NCBI RefSeq assembly: GCF_003555545.1
Contig: NZ_CP032157.1
Span: 1,864,546 to 1,928,545, forward strand
Reading direction: 5' to 3'
DNA from: Paraflavitalea soli
GTDB lineage: Bacteria > Bacteroidota > Bacteroidia > Chitinophagales > Chitinophagaceae
Length of the DNA stretch: 64,000 bases
The notes beneath the pieces were generated by a model. It did no database searches. It was given only the letters and a program-made list of their open reading frames with translations, and was not told the DNA's origin. The position numbers and the translations under genes were made by a program. Shown one piece after another: positions 55,066 to 63,696 of this stretch (position 1 is the stretch's first letter; each line of letters starts with the position of its first letter).

Positions 55066-56373
55066 ATGAAAAAAGTTCCTGCTGGTACCTGGATCGTAAT
55101 GCTCCTGTCCGTTCTCTTCCTCGGCGGTATGATCATTTACTGGTACAACTATAATGCAAAAGCAACCATTGCCGACCTGCAAAAAGATATGAAAACCTTG
55201 GTAGACACCTCAGTGATACTACCCAAAGCGAAAGTGTCAAATGCAGTCCGCATAGAGCAAAAACTGACTAATAAAGATGTAACAGCCCCCCTCAACCTGG
55301 CCTGCTCAGATTTTTTCAAAGCCTGGAACAACAAATTAACAAAGGCTCAGGCCGACACTTTTAGGACCCGGATAGATACACAGGCCGGGATACTCAAATT
55401 CGCCTATGCAGCCCGCTCAGGCAACCAGTTACTGGCCGTACTATTGATCTCAGTGATCGTGATCACCTTCTTTTGTCTGGCATTTTTTACCAATCTCCTC
55501 CGCGATCCACAGGGCAGCACTTCCAATACCACCCAGCTGCAAATTGAAAAAGCCTTCTGGGAATCCATGGACAATGACCCTGAAAAAGCCTCCCCGCCAT
55601 TCTCCCTGTCCCGCACCCAATTGGCCGTTTGGATCACCATCATCAGTTCTGTATACCTGTATGCCATTTTATGGGACAAGCGAAACATTGGCGAGATCAA
55701 CAATACCGCCTTATTATTGATGGGTATCTCAGCCGGCACTTTTGCCGTAGGCGCCATTATGGACACTACCGAGATCGAGCAGGGTGTAGTAAGGCACCAG
55801 GAAGCCCAGCCCTCCATTAATTTCTTTCGCGATCTCCTGACAGACAACAACGGCATTTCTGTCCATCGCTTTCAAAACGTCGTCTGGACAATAGTGTCCA
55901 TTATGGTCTACTTTTACCGCTACAGCAATCCGCCCGACCATAACTTTAATAACCTGCCAACCCTCGATACTACACTCCTGGCCCTCACCGGTATCAGCAA
56001 TGCCACCTATCTTACCCTCAAGACCAGGGAGAATGTTTCCCTGAAAAAACCAGTCACCCTCAATATAAAATTGCTGCTGGACGACAGCGTTGCCGAAAAA
56101 GCAGCAATATTGGCTACTGCCGAAGGACTGAACAAGGCAGTGATCAACATCATCACCAGCATAGGAGAGGAGATACATGCAATGCCCAACCCGGCAGATG
56201 CCAAAGACACATTCATCGCAAAGGTTGAACCTGATAAATTCCAAAAAATAGAAGCTACCTGGCAAGGGAAGGACGCTATGGCGGGCATTAAATTGAATGG
56301 ATCCTTTGCTGCCATCATCAAAGACACACCCGAAGAGCAGACAATAGAAATTACCCTGAAAAAGCAACAATAA
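55066..56373 (+). CDS. Multi-helix membrane protein of unknown function
   Basis: 435 aa with about six membrane segments (about 8-26, 123-143, 186-205, 218-234, 270-288, 303-315). The first soluble part (30-120) is helical. After FSLSRTQLAVWI, where such proteins share an S-x-T/R-Q-x-x-W start, come NNTALLLMGISAGTFAVGA and HRFQNVVWTIVSIMVYFY. The last 115 residues form a soluble beta-rich tail (KKPVTLNIKLLLDD, IEATWQGKDAMAGIKLNG). No known domain. It is 11 bp ahead of the GH25-like gene and thus cotranscribed. Confidence 0.78.
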   Translation: MKKVPAGTWIVMLLSVLFLGGMIIYWYNYNAKATIADLQKDMKTLVDTSVILPKAKVSNAVRIEQKLTNKDVTAPLNLACSDFFKAWNNKLTKAQADTFRTRIDTQAGILKFAYAARSGNQLLAVLLISVIVITFFCLAFFTNLLRDPQGSTSNTTQLQIEKAFWESMDNDPEKASPPFSLSRTQLAVWITIISSVYLYAILWDKRNIGEINNTALLLMGISAGTFAVGAIMDTTEIEQGVVRHQEAQPSINFFRDLLTDNNGISVHRFQNVVWTIVSIMVYFYRYSNPPDHNFNNLPTLDTTLLALTGISNATYLTLKTRENVSLKKPVTLNIKLLLDDSVAEKAAILATAEGLNKAVINIITSIGEEIHAMPNPADAKDTFIAKVEPDKFQKIEATWQGKDAMAGIKLNGSFAAIIKDTPEEQTIEITLKKQQ

Positions 56374-56384
56374 ATACTACCTCC

Positions 56385-57170
56385 ATGATTACCACCTTAA
56401 CAGGCCGCTGTATGTACATCTGGAAATTGAAGCCCGTGCTCACTAATGAAATGAGTATTCCCAATTTTGTACAGCGTGCCAAAAAAGCAAAACTCAGCAG
56501 CGTATGGATCAAAGTGGCCGAAGGAGCCGATCCCTACCAAAACATTACAGGCGCAATGAAAGAACAGTTCATACAGACTGCCGCCAAGCTCAACGAGGCT
56601 GGTATTAAAGTATGGGGATGGCATGTGCCTTACTGTAAGACAAGTGCTGATGCCAAAAAAGAAGCCGCCCTGGTAGCCAAGATCTGTAAAGACTTTAAGC
56701 TCGAAGGCATTTTAATGGACGCAGAGTCCGAGCCCACTTTCTTCAAAGGCGATGCCACTACCGCCAATGTATATGCAAGCGCGTTGAAAGAAGCCCTCAA
56801 TGCACAAGGAAAAGGACTGGCCATTTCCAGTCACGATGTGCCACGTAATTTCCCCGGCTTTCCGTTTGATAAGTTTGCACAGCATGCCACCGTCAACGCG
56901 CCACAGGTGTATTACGGAGCAAGTTCCAGCGTAGAGAACAGGCTGGACAAAGCCATCAATGCCAATAGCCATCTGCACATACCCTTTGTACCCGTAGGAG
57001 CCGGCTGGTTGGGAGATGGAGGAGGATGCAGCAGCGCTTCTGCCTGTGCCGAAAGAGCCATTGCCTTTATGAAACTCGTGAAGAACAACAATTTCCCCGG
57101 CTATTCCTTCTGGCATTGGCAGGGAGCGCCGGCTAAATTGTGGGAAGTGTTGTTTTCTGAGCCCGTATAA
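56385..57170 (+). CDS. GH25-like TIM-barrel hydrolase
   Basis: 261 aa, no signal peptide. Strand-by-strand TIM-barrel pattern: SSVWIKVAEG (38-47), IKVWGWHVPY (74-83), GILMDAESEP (108-117), ISSHDVPRN, APQVYYGAS, VPVGAGW and SFWHWQG. The D-x-E in LMDAESEP (Asp112, Glu114) mirrors the catalytic pair of GH25 lysozymes, so peptidoglycan is a possible substrate. Lack of a signal peptide points to release by lysis, injection or another route. It is the second gene of a two-gene operon with the membrane protein before it. Confidence 0.65.
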   Translation: MITTLTGRCMYIWKLKPVLTNEMSIPNFVQRAKKAKLSSVWIKVAEGADPYQNITGAMKEQFIQTAAKLNEAGIKVWGWHVPYCKTSADAKKEAALVAKICKDFKLEGILMDAESEPTFFKGDATTANVYASALKEALNAQGKGLAISSHDVPRNFPGFPFDKFAQHATVNAPQVYYGASSSVENRLDKAINANSHLHIPFVPVGAGWLGDGGGCSSASACAERAIAFMKLVKNNNFPGYSFWHWQGAPAKLWEVLFSEPV

Positions 57171-57173
57171 GTT

Positions 57174-57314
57174 CTTCTTTGTCATCTCGAACGAAGTACC
57201 CCTCCCTTCCTTGTTCATTTCGAAACCCCTTCCTTGTCATCGACTCCCCCTTCTTTGTCATTTCGCCCCCCCTTCTTTGTCATTTCGAACGCAGCGCAGC
57301 GGAGTGAGAAATCC
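57174..57314. repeat. CTTTGTCATTTCGAACG repeat cluster
   Basis: Four to five variant copies of TTCTTTGTCATTTCGAA with C-rich spacers. The last continues into GCAGCGCAGCGGAGTGAGAAATC, a form known to recur in Bacteroidota intergenic regions. Confidence 0.7.
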
Positions 57315-57367
57315 GCTATCCAGGCAATCGCCTCTAAGCAAACGCACTGCCGGCTGCCAATTCACGT

Positions 57368-57430
57368 CTACATAAACTTCGACGGCGATACCCCAAACTC
57401 TTTCTTAAACGCCACCGCTGCACCTGCATC
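57368..57430 (-). pseudogene. C-terminal remnant of an AraC regulator
   Basis: Reading leftward, the frame AAVAFKKEFGVSPSKFM ends in a stop at 57368. This is the canonical last helix and F-G-x-S-P-x-x-F end of AraC proteins, with nothing recognisable before it. It is a likely leftover of a regulator once located here beside the pectinesterase gene. Confidence 0.5.
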
Positions 57431-57601
57431 CCGGCATGATATAGTTGTAGATTATTATTTGAGAACAAAGCTGCAGGCATCATCATCGCGCGAATAAAAG
57501 CGTCAATTCTAAATTCTTGCTGAAACAGCCATCCATCACAGGAAAGCGCAGGATGGACACTCCCGCCGCACACATTATTTTCAATGCTTTAACTTCACCA
57601 C

Positions 57602-58609
57602 ATGTTGAAATCGATTGCCTTCCTGATGTTCGTCCTGACGCTTACCCACACCTATGCGCAAAACCCCGAATACCCACCTACTGTCACCGTGGCGCAGGAT
57701 GGCAGCGGCAATTACAAGACCATTCAGGAAGCCATCAATTCCGTACGCGACCTCGCCTATCAACGCGTTACCATCCATATTAAGAAAGGCGTATACCACG
57801 AAAAAGTAGTCGTGCCTTCCTGGAAAACCAGGATCACCCTACTGGGTGAGAATAAAGACAGCACCATCATCACCGGCAATGATTTTTCCGGTAAACCCTT
57901 GCCCGGGGGAAAAGACAGGGTAGGCAGAGATAAATTTTCGACCTATACGTCCTATACCTTGCTCATAGAAGGAAATGATTTCATAGCAGAGAACCTCACC
58001 ATCGAAAATACAGCCGGCAGGGTAGGACAGGCCGTGGCCCTCCACGTAGAAGCCGATAGGGTCATCATCAGGAACTGTCGTATCATCGGCAACCAGGATA
58101 CCCTCTATGCCGCCAAAGAAAACAGCCGTCAGTATTACCAGGATTGTTACATAGAAGGCACTACCGATTTCATCTTTGGCGAGGCCATCGCCCTCTTTAA
58201 GAACTGTACCATTAAGAACCTCGTCAATTCCTACCTTACTGCCGCAGCCACCAGGCAGCAACAGCCATTTGGATACGTATTCATCGATTGCAAACTGATC
58301 GCCGATACAGCCGCCCGCAAGGTCTTCCTCGGCCGTCCCTGGCGGCCCTATGCCAAAACCGTATTCATCCATTGTGAAATGGGCAGCCATATCAACCCCC
58401 AGGGCTGGGATCCCTGGAAAGGGGATAGCATGTTTCCTGATAAAGAAAAAACAATCTTTTACGCAGAATATGAAAGCAGCGGCCCCGGGGCCAATCCCAC
58501 AGCCAGGGTAGCGTGGTCAAGACAACTTTCAGCCAAAGAAGCCCGTCAATACACTATCCCAAACATTTTAGGAGGCCGGGATCGTTGGGACCCTCTAAAC
58601 CTTCATTGA
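57602..58609 (+). CDS. Pectinesterase (CE8), exported
   Basis: Signal peptide 1-19. The beta-helix CE8 core is complete: GSGNYKTIQEAIN (35-47), GQAVALHVEADR, GNQDTLY with the first catalytic Asp, EGTTDFIFGEAIALF with the second, and VFLGRPWRPYAK with the substrate Arg. The enzyme removes methyl groups from pectin galacturonate. Alone here; no pectate lyase or SusCD pair beside it. A decayed AraC regulator lies upstream. Confidence 0.95.
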   Translation: MLKSIAFLMFVLTLTHTYAQNPEYPPTVTVAQDGSGNYKTIQEAINSVRDLAYQRVTIHIKKGVYHEKVVVPSWKTRITLLGENKDSTIITGNDFSGKPLPGGKDRVGRDKFSTYTSYTLLIEGNDFIAENLTIENTAGRVGQAVALHVEADRVIIRNCRIIGNQDTLYAAKENSRQYYQDCYIEGTTDFIFGEAIALFKNCTIKNLVNSYLTAAATRQQQPFGYVFIDCKLIADTAARKVFLGRPWRPYAKTVFIHCEMGSHINPQGWDPWKGDSMFPDKEKTIFYAEYESSGPGANPTARVAWSRQLSAKEARQYTIPNILGGRDRWDPLNLH

Positions 58610-58774
58610 TCAGTAGCTAAACATCGTTCATATATTTTTCGGCTAAAGCCGTATTCACCCCGGTAAAATGACTCAATTACACCCGTTTTACTAGAATTTT
58701 TAGCATAAGTTTGCGTCCCGGAACAAAGCTGTTACTTAAACCGCCAGTCGGGATTCCTGTTTCAACTCAACTTT

Positions 58775-60055
58775 ATGCAAAAATCGAACAAGGCAGCCAT
58801 TGGATTTATTTTCGTTACACTACTCATTGATGTAATGGGATGGGGATTGATCATTCCCGTGATGGCCGATCTGATAGCACAGCTAAAAGGGATACCTGTC
58901 AACGAAGCCAGTACTTATGGCGCCCTCTTACTGTCCGTTTTTGCCATCACACAATTTGTATTTGCACCCGTTATCGGTAACCTCAGCGACAGATTTGGCC
59001 GCAGGCCCATCCTGTTGTTCTCCTTATTAGGCTTTGGTATTGATTACATCGTATTGGCCCTCGCACCTTCCTACGGATGGTTATTCCTTGGGCGCGTGAT
59101 CGCCGGCATTACAGGCGCCAGCTTTACCACAGCTACTGCCTACATTGCAGATGTGAGTACCGACGAAACCACCCGCGCCAAGAATTTTGGTATGATCGGC
59201 GCAGCCTTTGGTTTAGGCTTTGTACTCGGGCCTGCACTGGGCGCATTCCTGGCCACCTGGGGTATCAGGGCGCCTTTTTATGCAGCCGCAGCCCTTTGCC
59301 TGATCAACTGTTTATATGGATATTTCCTGCTTCCCGAATCACTAAGCAAAGAGAACCGCCGCCCCTTCGATTGGAAACGTGCCAATCCCTTCGGCTCCCT
59401 TAAATTCCTTACCAGGCACCCCGAGATCGGTGGTCTTGCATTCAGTTTTTTCCTCATCTATCTCGGCAGCCAGTCCGTACAGGGCAACTGGAATTTCTTT
59501 ACCATTTACCGCTTTGGGTGGACCGAAAAAATGGTGGGTATTTCCCTCGCAGTAGTAGGGGTGTTGGTAGGCGCCGTACAAGGTGGTCTCACCAGGGTCG
59601 TTAATCCTAAGATTGGTAATGAGAAGAGCATCTACCTTGGCCTTTCATTGTATACATTGGGATTGATCCTTTTTGCCTTCGCTACACAAACCTGGATGAT
59701 GTTTGCTTTCCTCATTCCATATTGCCTCGGCGGTATCTGTGGACCTTCTTTGCAATCTGTTATATCAGGTCACGTGCCTTCCAATCAGCAGGGCGAACTG
59801 CAGGGAGCACTCACCAGCCTCATGAGTCTTACCACTATCATCGGGCCACTCATCATGAACGGCACCTTTGCATATTTCACCTCCGGCAAAGCACCCTTTC
59901 ATATGCCGGGTATACATTTTCTGATCGGAGCAGCCTGTATGCTGCTGAGCATCTTTATCACCTACAAAGTATTGACAAAGGAAAAGAAAGAACATCCCGA
60001 ACTCAAAGAAGTAATTGCCGGCAAAGGCAAACTGACCGACACCCCCGTGCATTAA
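58775..60055 (+). CDS. MFS transporter, TetA-like (TCR/Tet group)
   Basis: 426 aa with twelve membrane segments, the motif A loop GNLSDRFGRRPILL after the second helix and the TCR/Tet-type start (IDVMGWGLIIPVMADL). LGRVIAGITGAS and LGPALGAFLATWG are motif B and C type (drug/H+ antiport). It exports a drug or metabolite. Actual tetracycline resistance would need tests. Long, well-conserved frame, no partner beside it. Confidence 0.9.
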   Translation: MQKSNKAAIGFIFVTLLIDVMGWGLIIPVMADLIAQLKGIPVNEASTYGALLLSVFAITQFVFAPVIGNLSDRFGRRPILLFSLLGFGIDYIVLALAPSYGWLFLGRVIAGITGASFTTATAYIADVSTDETTRAKNFGMIGAAFGLGFVLGPALGAFLATWGIRAPFYAAAALCLINCLYGYFLLPESLSKENRRPFDWKRANPFGSLKFLTRHPEIGGLAFSFFLIYLGSQSVQGNWNFFTIYRFGWTEKMVGISLAVVGVLVGAVQGGLTRVVNPKIGNEKSIYLGLSLYTLGLILFAFATQTWMMFAFLIPYCLGGICGPSLQSVISGHVPSNQQGELQGALTSLMSLTTIIGPLIMNGTFAYFTSGKAPFHMPGIHFLIGAACMLLSIFITYKVLTKEKKEHPELKEVIAGKGKLTDTPVH

Positions 60056-60060
60056 GCAGT

Positions 60061-60110
60061 CACCCTAAGCCTGTCGAAGACGGCTGTCAGGCTGAGCTTG
60101 TCGAAGCCGG
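60061..60110. repeat. AGCCTGTCGAAG / GAGCTTGTCGAAG repeats
   Basis: Two copies of the word GAGCTTGTCGAAG behind the MFS gene, related to the one at 25040-25054. This word is widespread between bacterial genes. Confidence 0.6.
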
Positions 60111-60165
60111 CTAAGAAAGCCTGTCAAAGATTTTCCAGAGAGGAAAAACGTCGGTAAATTCTTTG

Positions 60166-60204
60166 CTCAGGGTGGGTCGCCCTTTTAGGGCGGCTCACCC
60201 TGAG
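60166..60204. repeat. REP-like hairpin, second copy
   Basis: CTCAGGGTGGGTCGCCC and GGGCGGCTCACCCTGAG make a long imperfect stem. It is the match of 24998-25030 with a different loop. Confidence 0.75.
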
Positions 60205-60286
60205 TAAAGCAACCCTCTCTAAATACGTGAAAAACACCCTTTTGCCCCCCACACCGGCAGCTTAATTTTATTGGCAAACAAGTAAT

Positions 60287-61939
60287 ATGGATGCCAACAA
60301 ATGGATAAGCGTAGACAATGATCAGCCTCTTGCCCTCGTAGCAGGTTTTGCAGCTGCAGCAGGTATCGATACCAGCCAGTACCCCATCACCAACTTTAAG
60401 ATCGAACAGAAAATACTGGATTTTAAAAGCAACAACACCGTCAATGTTGGCCCCTTTGTAAATGGAAATGCCAATATTAAAAACTTCACTACCCAGTACC
60501 AGGTCGTTTTGTATTCCAACAGGTCAGAGGTGATCACCGATCCCGATGGCAACCAGATACACAAACGATATGGTTATGGTTTTGGCTTCCTGCTCGATGT
60601 AAAGGACATCAACACCAAACTCAACCTCAACTTCAGCATCGTGGCTGCCAGCGCCGCCCTCAACCTCGCCAAAGCCGGCTATTCGGTGAAGGTTTATGGC
60701 GTGGACAATGCCCAGCTGGGCCAGCACCTGCCCTCCAATGTGGGCGACTTCAGCAGCAATACCTATAAAAGTCTCCAGAAATTTATACAGGCAGCCAAAG
60801 ACTACCTCGCAGCCAATACTATTACCAAACTCTATGGCATTGAAAATTTAAAGCGCATCAACATCGAAGCAGAGAACAACGATGCCAGGTCAATCTATTA
60901 TTCCGCAAAGCAGGTAGCTGATGGCATTACACTCAACAAAGCTGTTATCGAAGCCAGAAGCAAATTTGGTGATGGCATCAACGAGAATATCCTGCAGTTT
61001 ATCTACACCTACTTTGGTATTACAGATGCCTACACCGAACCTACCGGCGATCAAAAGAAGAATGCCGGCAAATGGATCGAAGGCAAATACAACAAGATTG
61101 CAGAGTTCAGCAATACCAATAGCAGTTGGATAGCTGTCGATCCGGCCACCGACAATGGCAAATTTACAGTGCTGGCAGGACTGCCGGATGCCGATAACTA
61201 CCAGCCACATGCCAAACCGGCCAACTGGGCTACAGATGCCAAAACGCTCGATGATACATTCTCCGAGGTAAGTACCGACTTTTCCTCCTCGTTGAAACTC
61301 GCTTCCATAGCCGACACCTCCGGCAAATTCAACACCATCACCATTACCAGGAATATTTCCATGTACATGGATGTGCACGATAATCCCGCCCCGGGCAGCA
61401 AAGTGGTAGAAACAAGATATGGGGTAGGCCTCCGGCTTAGCCTGCGCATTTCAGGTATCGAATTCGGCACCAAAATAAACTATGCGACCATTGGTGCTGC
61501 CAGCGAAATGGGCCACGCTTCCGTAGAATATGAGATCGTCGGCATGGGGTTCTCTGATGCAGCCATGCTGAAAGATTTTCCCGGACCACAGGATATCAAC
61601 CAGGATACCATGACCCAGATCAATACAGCTTTCAACACCCTGAAAAATAAACTTTTCACCATGGATGTTTCCGCCTTCCAGCCACAACCTTATATGATCA
61701 GGGTCAATGAGCCGGAAAAGGTCGACAATACACTCGCCGCACAGGGATTTGTATTTAGCATGCGGCAGATTGCCGATCGCAACAGGCTGGGCGAAGCCAT
61801 TCAACAGGCAACAGCACTCGGCATAAAAAAACAGTACGTGCTGGATACCTACAAAAAGCAATGCAACATCACCGATGAAGACGATAAACCCTCACCCGGC
61901 CAGAAAAAAGACGCCCGCAAATGGCTCGATTTTGAATAA
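60287..61939 (+). CDS. Internally duplicated protein of unknown function
   Basis: 550 aa, no signal peptide. Two halves share landmarks. KRYGYGFGFLLDVKDINTKL (about 97-116) matches TRYGVGLRLSLRISGIEF. SAALNLAKAGYSVKVYG matches GHASVEYEIVGMG. A helix with SLQKFIQAAKDYL matches INTAFNTLKNKL. Each half ends in FGITDAYTEPTGDQKKNAGKW and CNITDEDDKPSPGQKKDARKW. I know no family. The GQKKDARKW end looks like a docking or targeting tag. It is 17 bp before the NlpC/P60-like gene and forms an operon with it. Confidence 0.8.
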   Translation: MDANKWISVDNDQPLALVAGFAAAAGIDTSQYPITNFKIEQKILDFKSNNTVNVGPFVNGNANIKNFTTQYQVVLYSNRSEVITDPDGNQIHKRYGYGFGFLLDVKDINTKLNLNFSIVAASAALNLAKAGYSVKVYGVDNAQLGQHLPSNVGDFSSNTYKSLQKFIQAAKDYLAANTITKLYGIENLKRINIEAENNDARSIYYSAKQVADGITLNKAVIEARSKFGDGINENILQFIYTYFGITDAYTEPTGDQKKNAGKWIEGKYNKIAEFSNTNSSWIAVDPATDNGKFTVLAGLPDADNYQPHAKPANWATDAKTLDDTFSEVSTDFSSSLKLASIADTSGKFNTITITRNISMYMDVHDNPAPGSKVVETRYGVGLRLSLRISGIEFGTKINYATIGAASEMGHASVEYEIVGMGFSDAAMLKDFPGPQDINQDTMTQINTAFNTLKNKLFTMDVSAFQPQPYMIRVNEPEKVDNTLAAQGFVFSMRQIADRNRLGEAIQQATALGIKKQYVLDTYKKQCNITDEDDKPSPGQKKDARKWLDFE

Positions 61940-61956
61940 CCACTAAATAGAATTGT

Positions 61957-62478
61957 ATGGCATGGTCAGACCTCATTGCTACCTGCGGTACGCAGCAAAC
62001 AATGCAAAGAGCGAAAAGCGCTTTAAAACACAATACCATTTATAAATTGGGAAAAGGAGGCTTCGATCCCACAAAGCCAATGACCCTCCAATGCGATTGC
62101 TCAGGATTCATAGCCTGGGCCATTGGTATTCCCCGTGAGCTGCCACCCAAAAGCAACAAATGGCTAAGCACCGATCAGTATTGGGCCGGAGGCAAACCCG
62201 TTAAAGCCGGTTTGTTCACCCAAAAAGACCTGGCCAGTGAAGCAACCATTGGCGACCTCCTTGTATATCCCGACAGTGGCGGCCACCAGGGACATATATC
62301 TGTGATCAGTGCTATAAAGAACAGCAAGCCCAGCCTCATCATCCATTGTTCCAGTGGCAACTTTAAGAATTTCGGTGATGCCATCCGCGAAACCGATCCC
62401 TCCATTTTCCTGGCAGGCAATCACAAGACAAGGTTGATGAGGATAAACTACGACCTGTTTAAAAACATGGTGAAATAA
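61957..62478 (+). CDS. NlpC/P60-like cysteine peptidase
   Basis: 173 aa, no signal peptide. The catalytic Cys48 is in LQCDCSGFIAWAIG (the D-C-S-G core of NlpC/P60), His113 in GGHQGHISVI, and a third polar residue in IIHCSSGNFK (His130). The family cuts the gamma-D-Glu-diamino acid link of peptidoglycan stems or related amides. It is the second gene of the operon with the duplicated protein. Absence of a signal peptide suggests export through another partner or a cytoplasmic substrate. Confidence 0.78.
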   Translation: MAWSDLIATCGTQQTMQRAKSALKHNTIYKLGKGGFDPTKPMTLQCDCSGFIAWAIGIPRELPPKSNKWLSTDQYWAGGKPVKAGLFTQKDLASEATIGDLLVYPDSGGHQGHISVISAIKNSKPSLIIHCSSGNFKNFGDAIRETDPSIFLAGNHKTRLMRINYDLFKNMVK

Positions 62479-62490
62479 AAAAGCATTGTA

Positions 62491-62537
62491 TTCGCTAAGC
62501 GTGCGCCGCCTTTCAAAGACGGCCCACGCTTAGCGAA
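62491..62537. repeat. 13-bp stem REP-like hairpin
   Basis: TTCGCTAAGCGTG and CACGCTTAGCGAA flank an inner GCCG/CGGC pair. No T run follows, so a REP-like element rather than a simple terminator, between convergent genes. Confidence 0.65.
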
Positions 62538-62568
62538 AGGCCGTGCCGAATGGAACCTGTCAATATCT

Positions 62569-63099
62569 TTATTCCGGTATTCCGTAGGTCCGGCACACTT
62601 CTTCATACGATTGCCTGGCTACCCGTGCACCGGCTTTATTACCGCCTGGGATGATGATATACCGGAACTGGTGCTGCGTGGCTATACTTGTATAAATATT
62701 CCTGTCATTCACAAACCGTATCTGCAGGTTACCGGGCGAAAGCCGGGCGCTCCAGGTATCAGTGGTCACGCCTCCTTGATTATAAGTAATTTCGATCGGC
62801 ATCTGCTGCACCGTATTGGCAGGCCAGACGGAAGGGTTATACCCCAACAATTTGCCATACGTCAACACAGAACCACTGTCCAGTACTTGTTGCGTAATAG
62901 CAGGCGCCGCTTTATTGTATTTGAATCCCCAAATACCAAATACGGTGTCCTTAATATAAGGATTGGGTGTGAACCATTCGGAATAAATAACATTGGCTGT
63001 TCCCGCGGGTCCAGCTGGACCCGTATCCCCTTTTTTACAACCCACGATGGCCAGCCCAAGGGCAAGGGCACCGATCAAATGCATACGAATTTGTTTCAT
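62569..63099 (-). CDS. Lipoprotein with short collagen-like repeat (paralogue of 11339-11926)
   Basis: 176 aa with lipobox (IVGC). After it follow only about four Gly-X-Y triplets (GDTGPAGPAG) and then GTANVIYSEW, as in the paralogue, and a globular domain ending FRYIIIPGG. It has Trp-rich and strand-rich middle parts (AITQQVLDSGSVLTYGKLLGY). Surface localisation is likely. A terminator-like hairpin of the REP type lies behind it. Confidence 0.8.
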   Translation of the reverse strand: MKQIRMHLIGALALGLAIVGCKKGDTGPAGPAGTANVIYSEWFTPNPYIKDTVFGIWGFKYNKAAPAITQQVLDSGSVLTYGKLLGYNPSVWPANTVQQMPIEITYNQGGVTTDTWSARLSPGNLQIRFVNDRNIYTSIATQHQFRYIIIPGGNKAGARVARQSYEEVCRTYGIPE

Positions 63100-63172
63100 A
63101 CCACAAAACTATCCGGCATTCAGATGTCAGCCTATCACTCAAATGGACTATTACGCATCACCTATTATGTGT

Positions 63173-63205
63173 ATATAAAAAAATCACCGGCAGAAAGCCG
63201 GTGAT
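63173..63205 (-). terminator. Intrinsic terminator
   Basis: ATCACCGGC / GCCGGTGAT around AGAAA. On the minus strand a T run follows (the A run at 63177-63182). It ends the leftward 63232-63696 gene. Confidence 0.88.
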
Positions 63206-63231
63206 CTCACCTAATGTATAAACCTCTATTC

Positions 63232-63696
63232 TTATGAAAACAAACTGCTCAATTGTTGTTTGCTCTGTTGAAACCAGCTAAGAGTAGGTTTCACGCCGGT
63301 ATCAAAATAATCGATTGTACGGATCTTCACACAGATCGCTACCAGGTCCTTGTTCTCCTCGTTATTACCCGTCAGTCCATTTACTTTAGCCACATTATCT
63401 ACAATCGAAGCTGTACCCTTGATCTTTATATAATAACTGATACCTTTTTTGAAGAAGTCCAGTTTGGCAGGCAATTCCTGGTCAAACTCAGTAAGCGCCT
63501 GCGTAGGCCGTTGGATCAGGAACCAGATGCGGTTCTGATCATCCACCTGTACATTGTTGATCACATGTACGGGCAATTTCAACAGAGATTCATTTTCAGT
63601 AAAGAACAAAGCCGATCCCAATGCCAGGATCTGTTGCTTGATCAGGTTAGCAGATTCCAATGTCTCCGGTTGATTGTAAAACTTTGTGGTGGTCAT
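63232..63696 (-). CDS. Pyridoxamine-5'-phosphate oxidase-like (general stress) protein
   Basis: 154 aa with a split-barrel FMN-binding-like pattern. LLKLPVHVINNVQVDDQNRIW, FLIQRPTQALTEFDQ and SYYIKIKGTASIVDN are the three strand groups of the PNPOx-like stress proteins of this size. The signature Arg residues for FMN phosphate are weak. It may bind FMN or F420-like cofactor in the cytoplasm. It has its own terminator. Confidence 0.65.
   Translation of the reverse strand: MTTTKFYNQPETLESANLIKQQILALGSALFFTENESLLKLPVHVINNVQVDDQNRIWFLIQRPTQALTEFDQELPAKLDFFKKGISYYIKIKGTASIVDNVAKVNGLTGNNEENKDLVAICVKIRTIDYFDTGVKPTLSWFQQSKQQLSSLFS

Noticed and set aside
57334-57573. 79-codon minus-strand frame near the pectinesterase gene
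   Set aside because: Different frame from the AraC remnant, Arg-rich, no motif.
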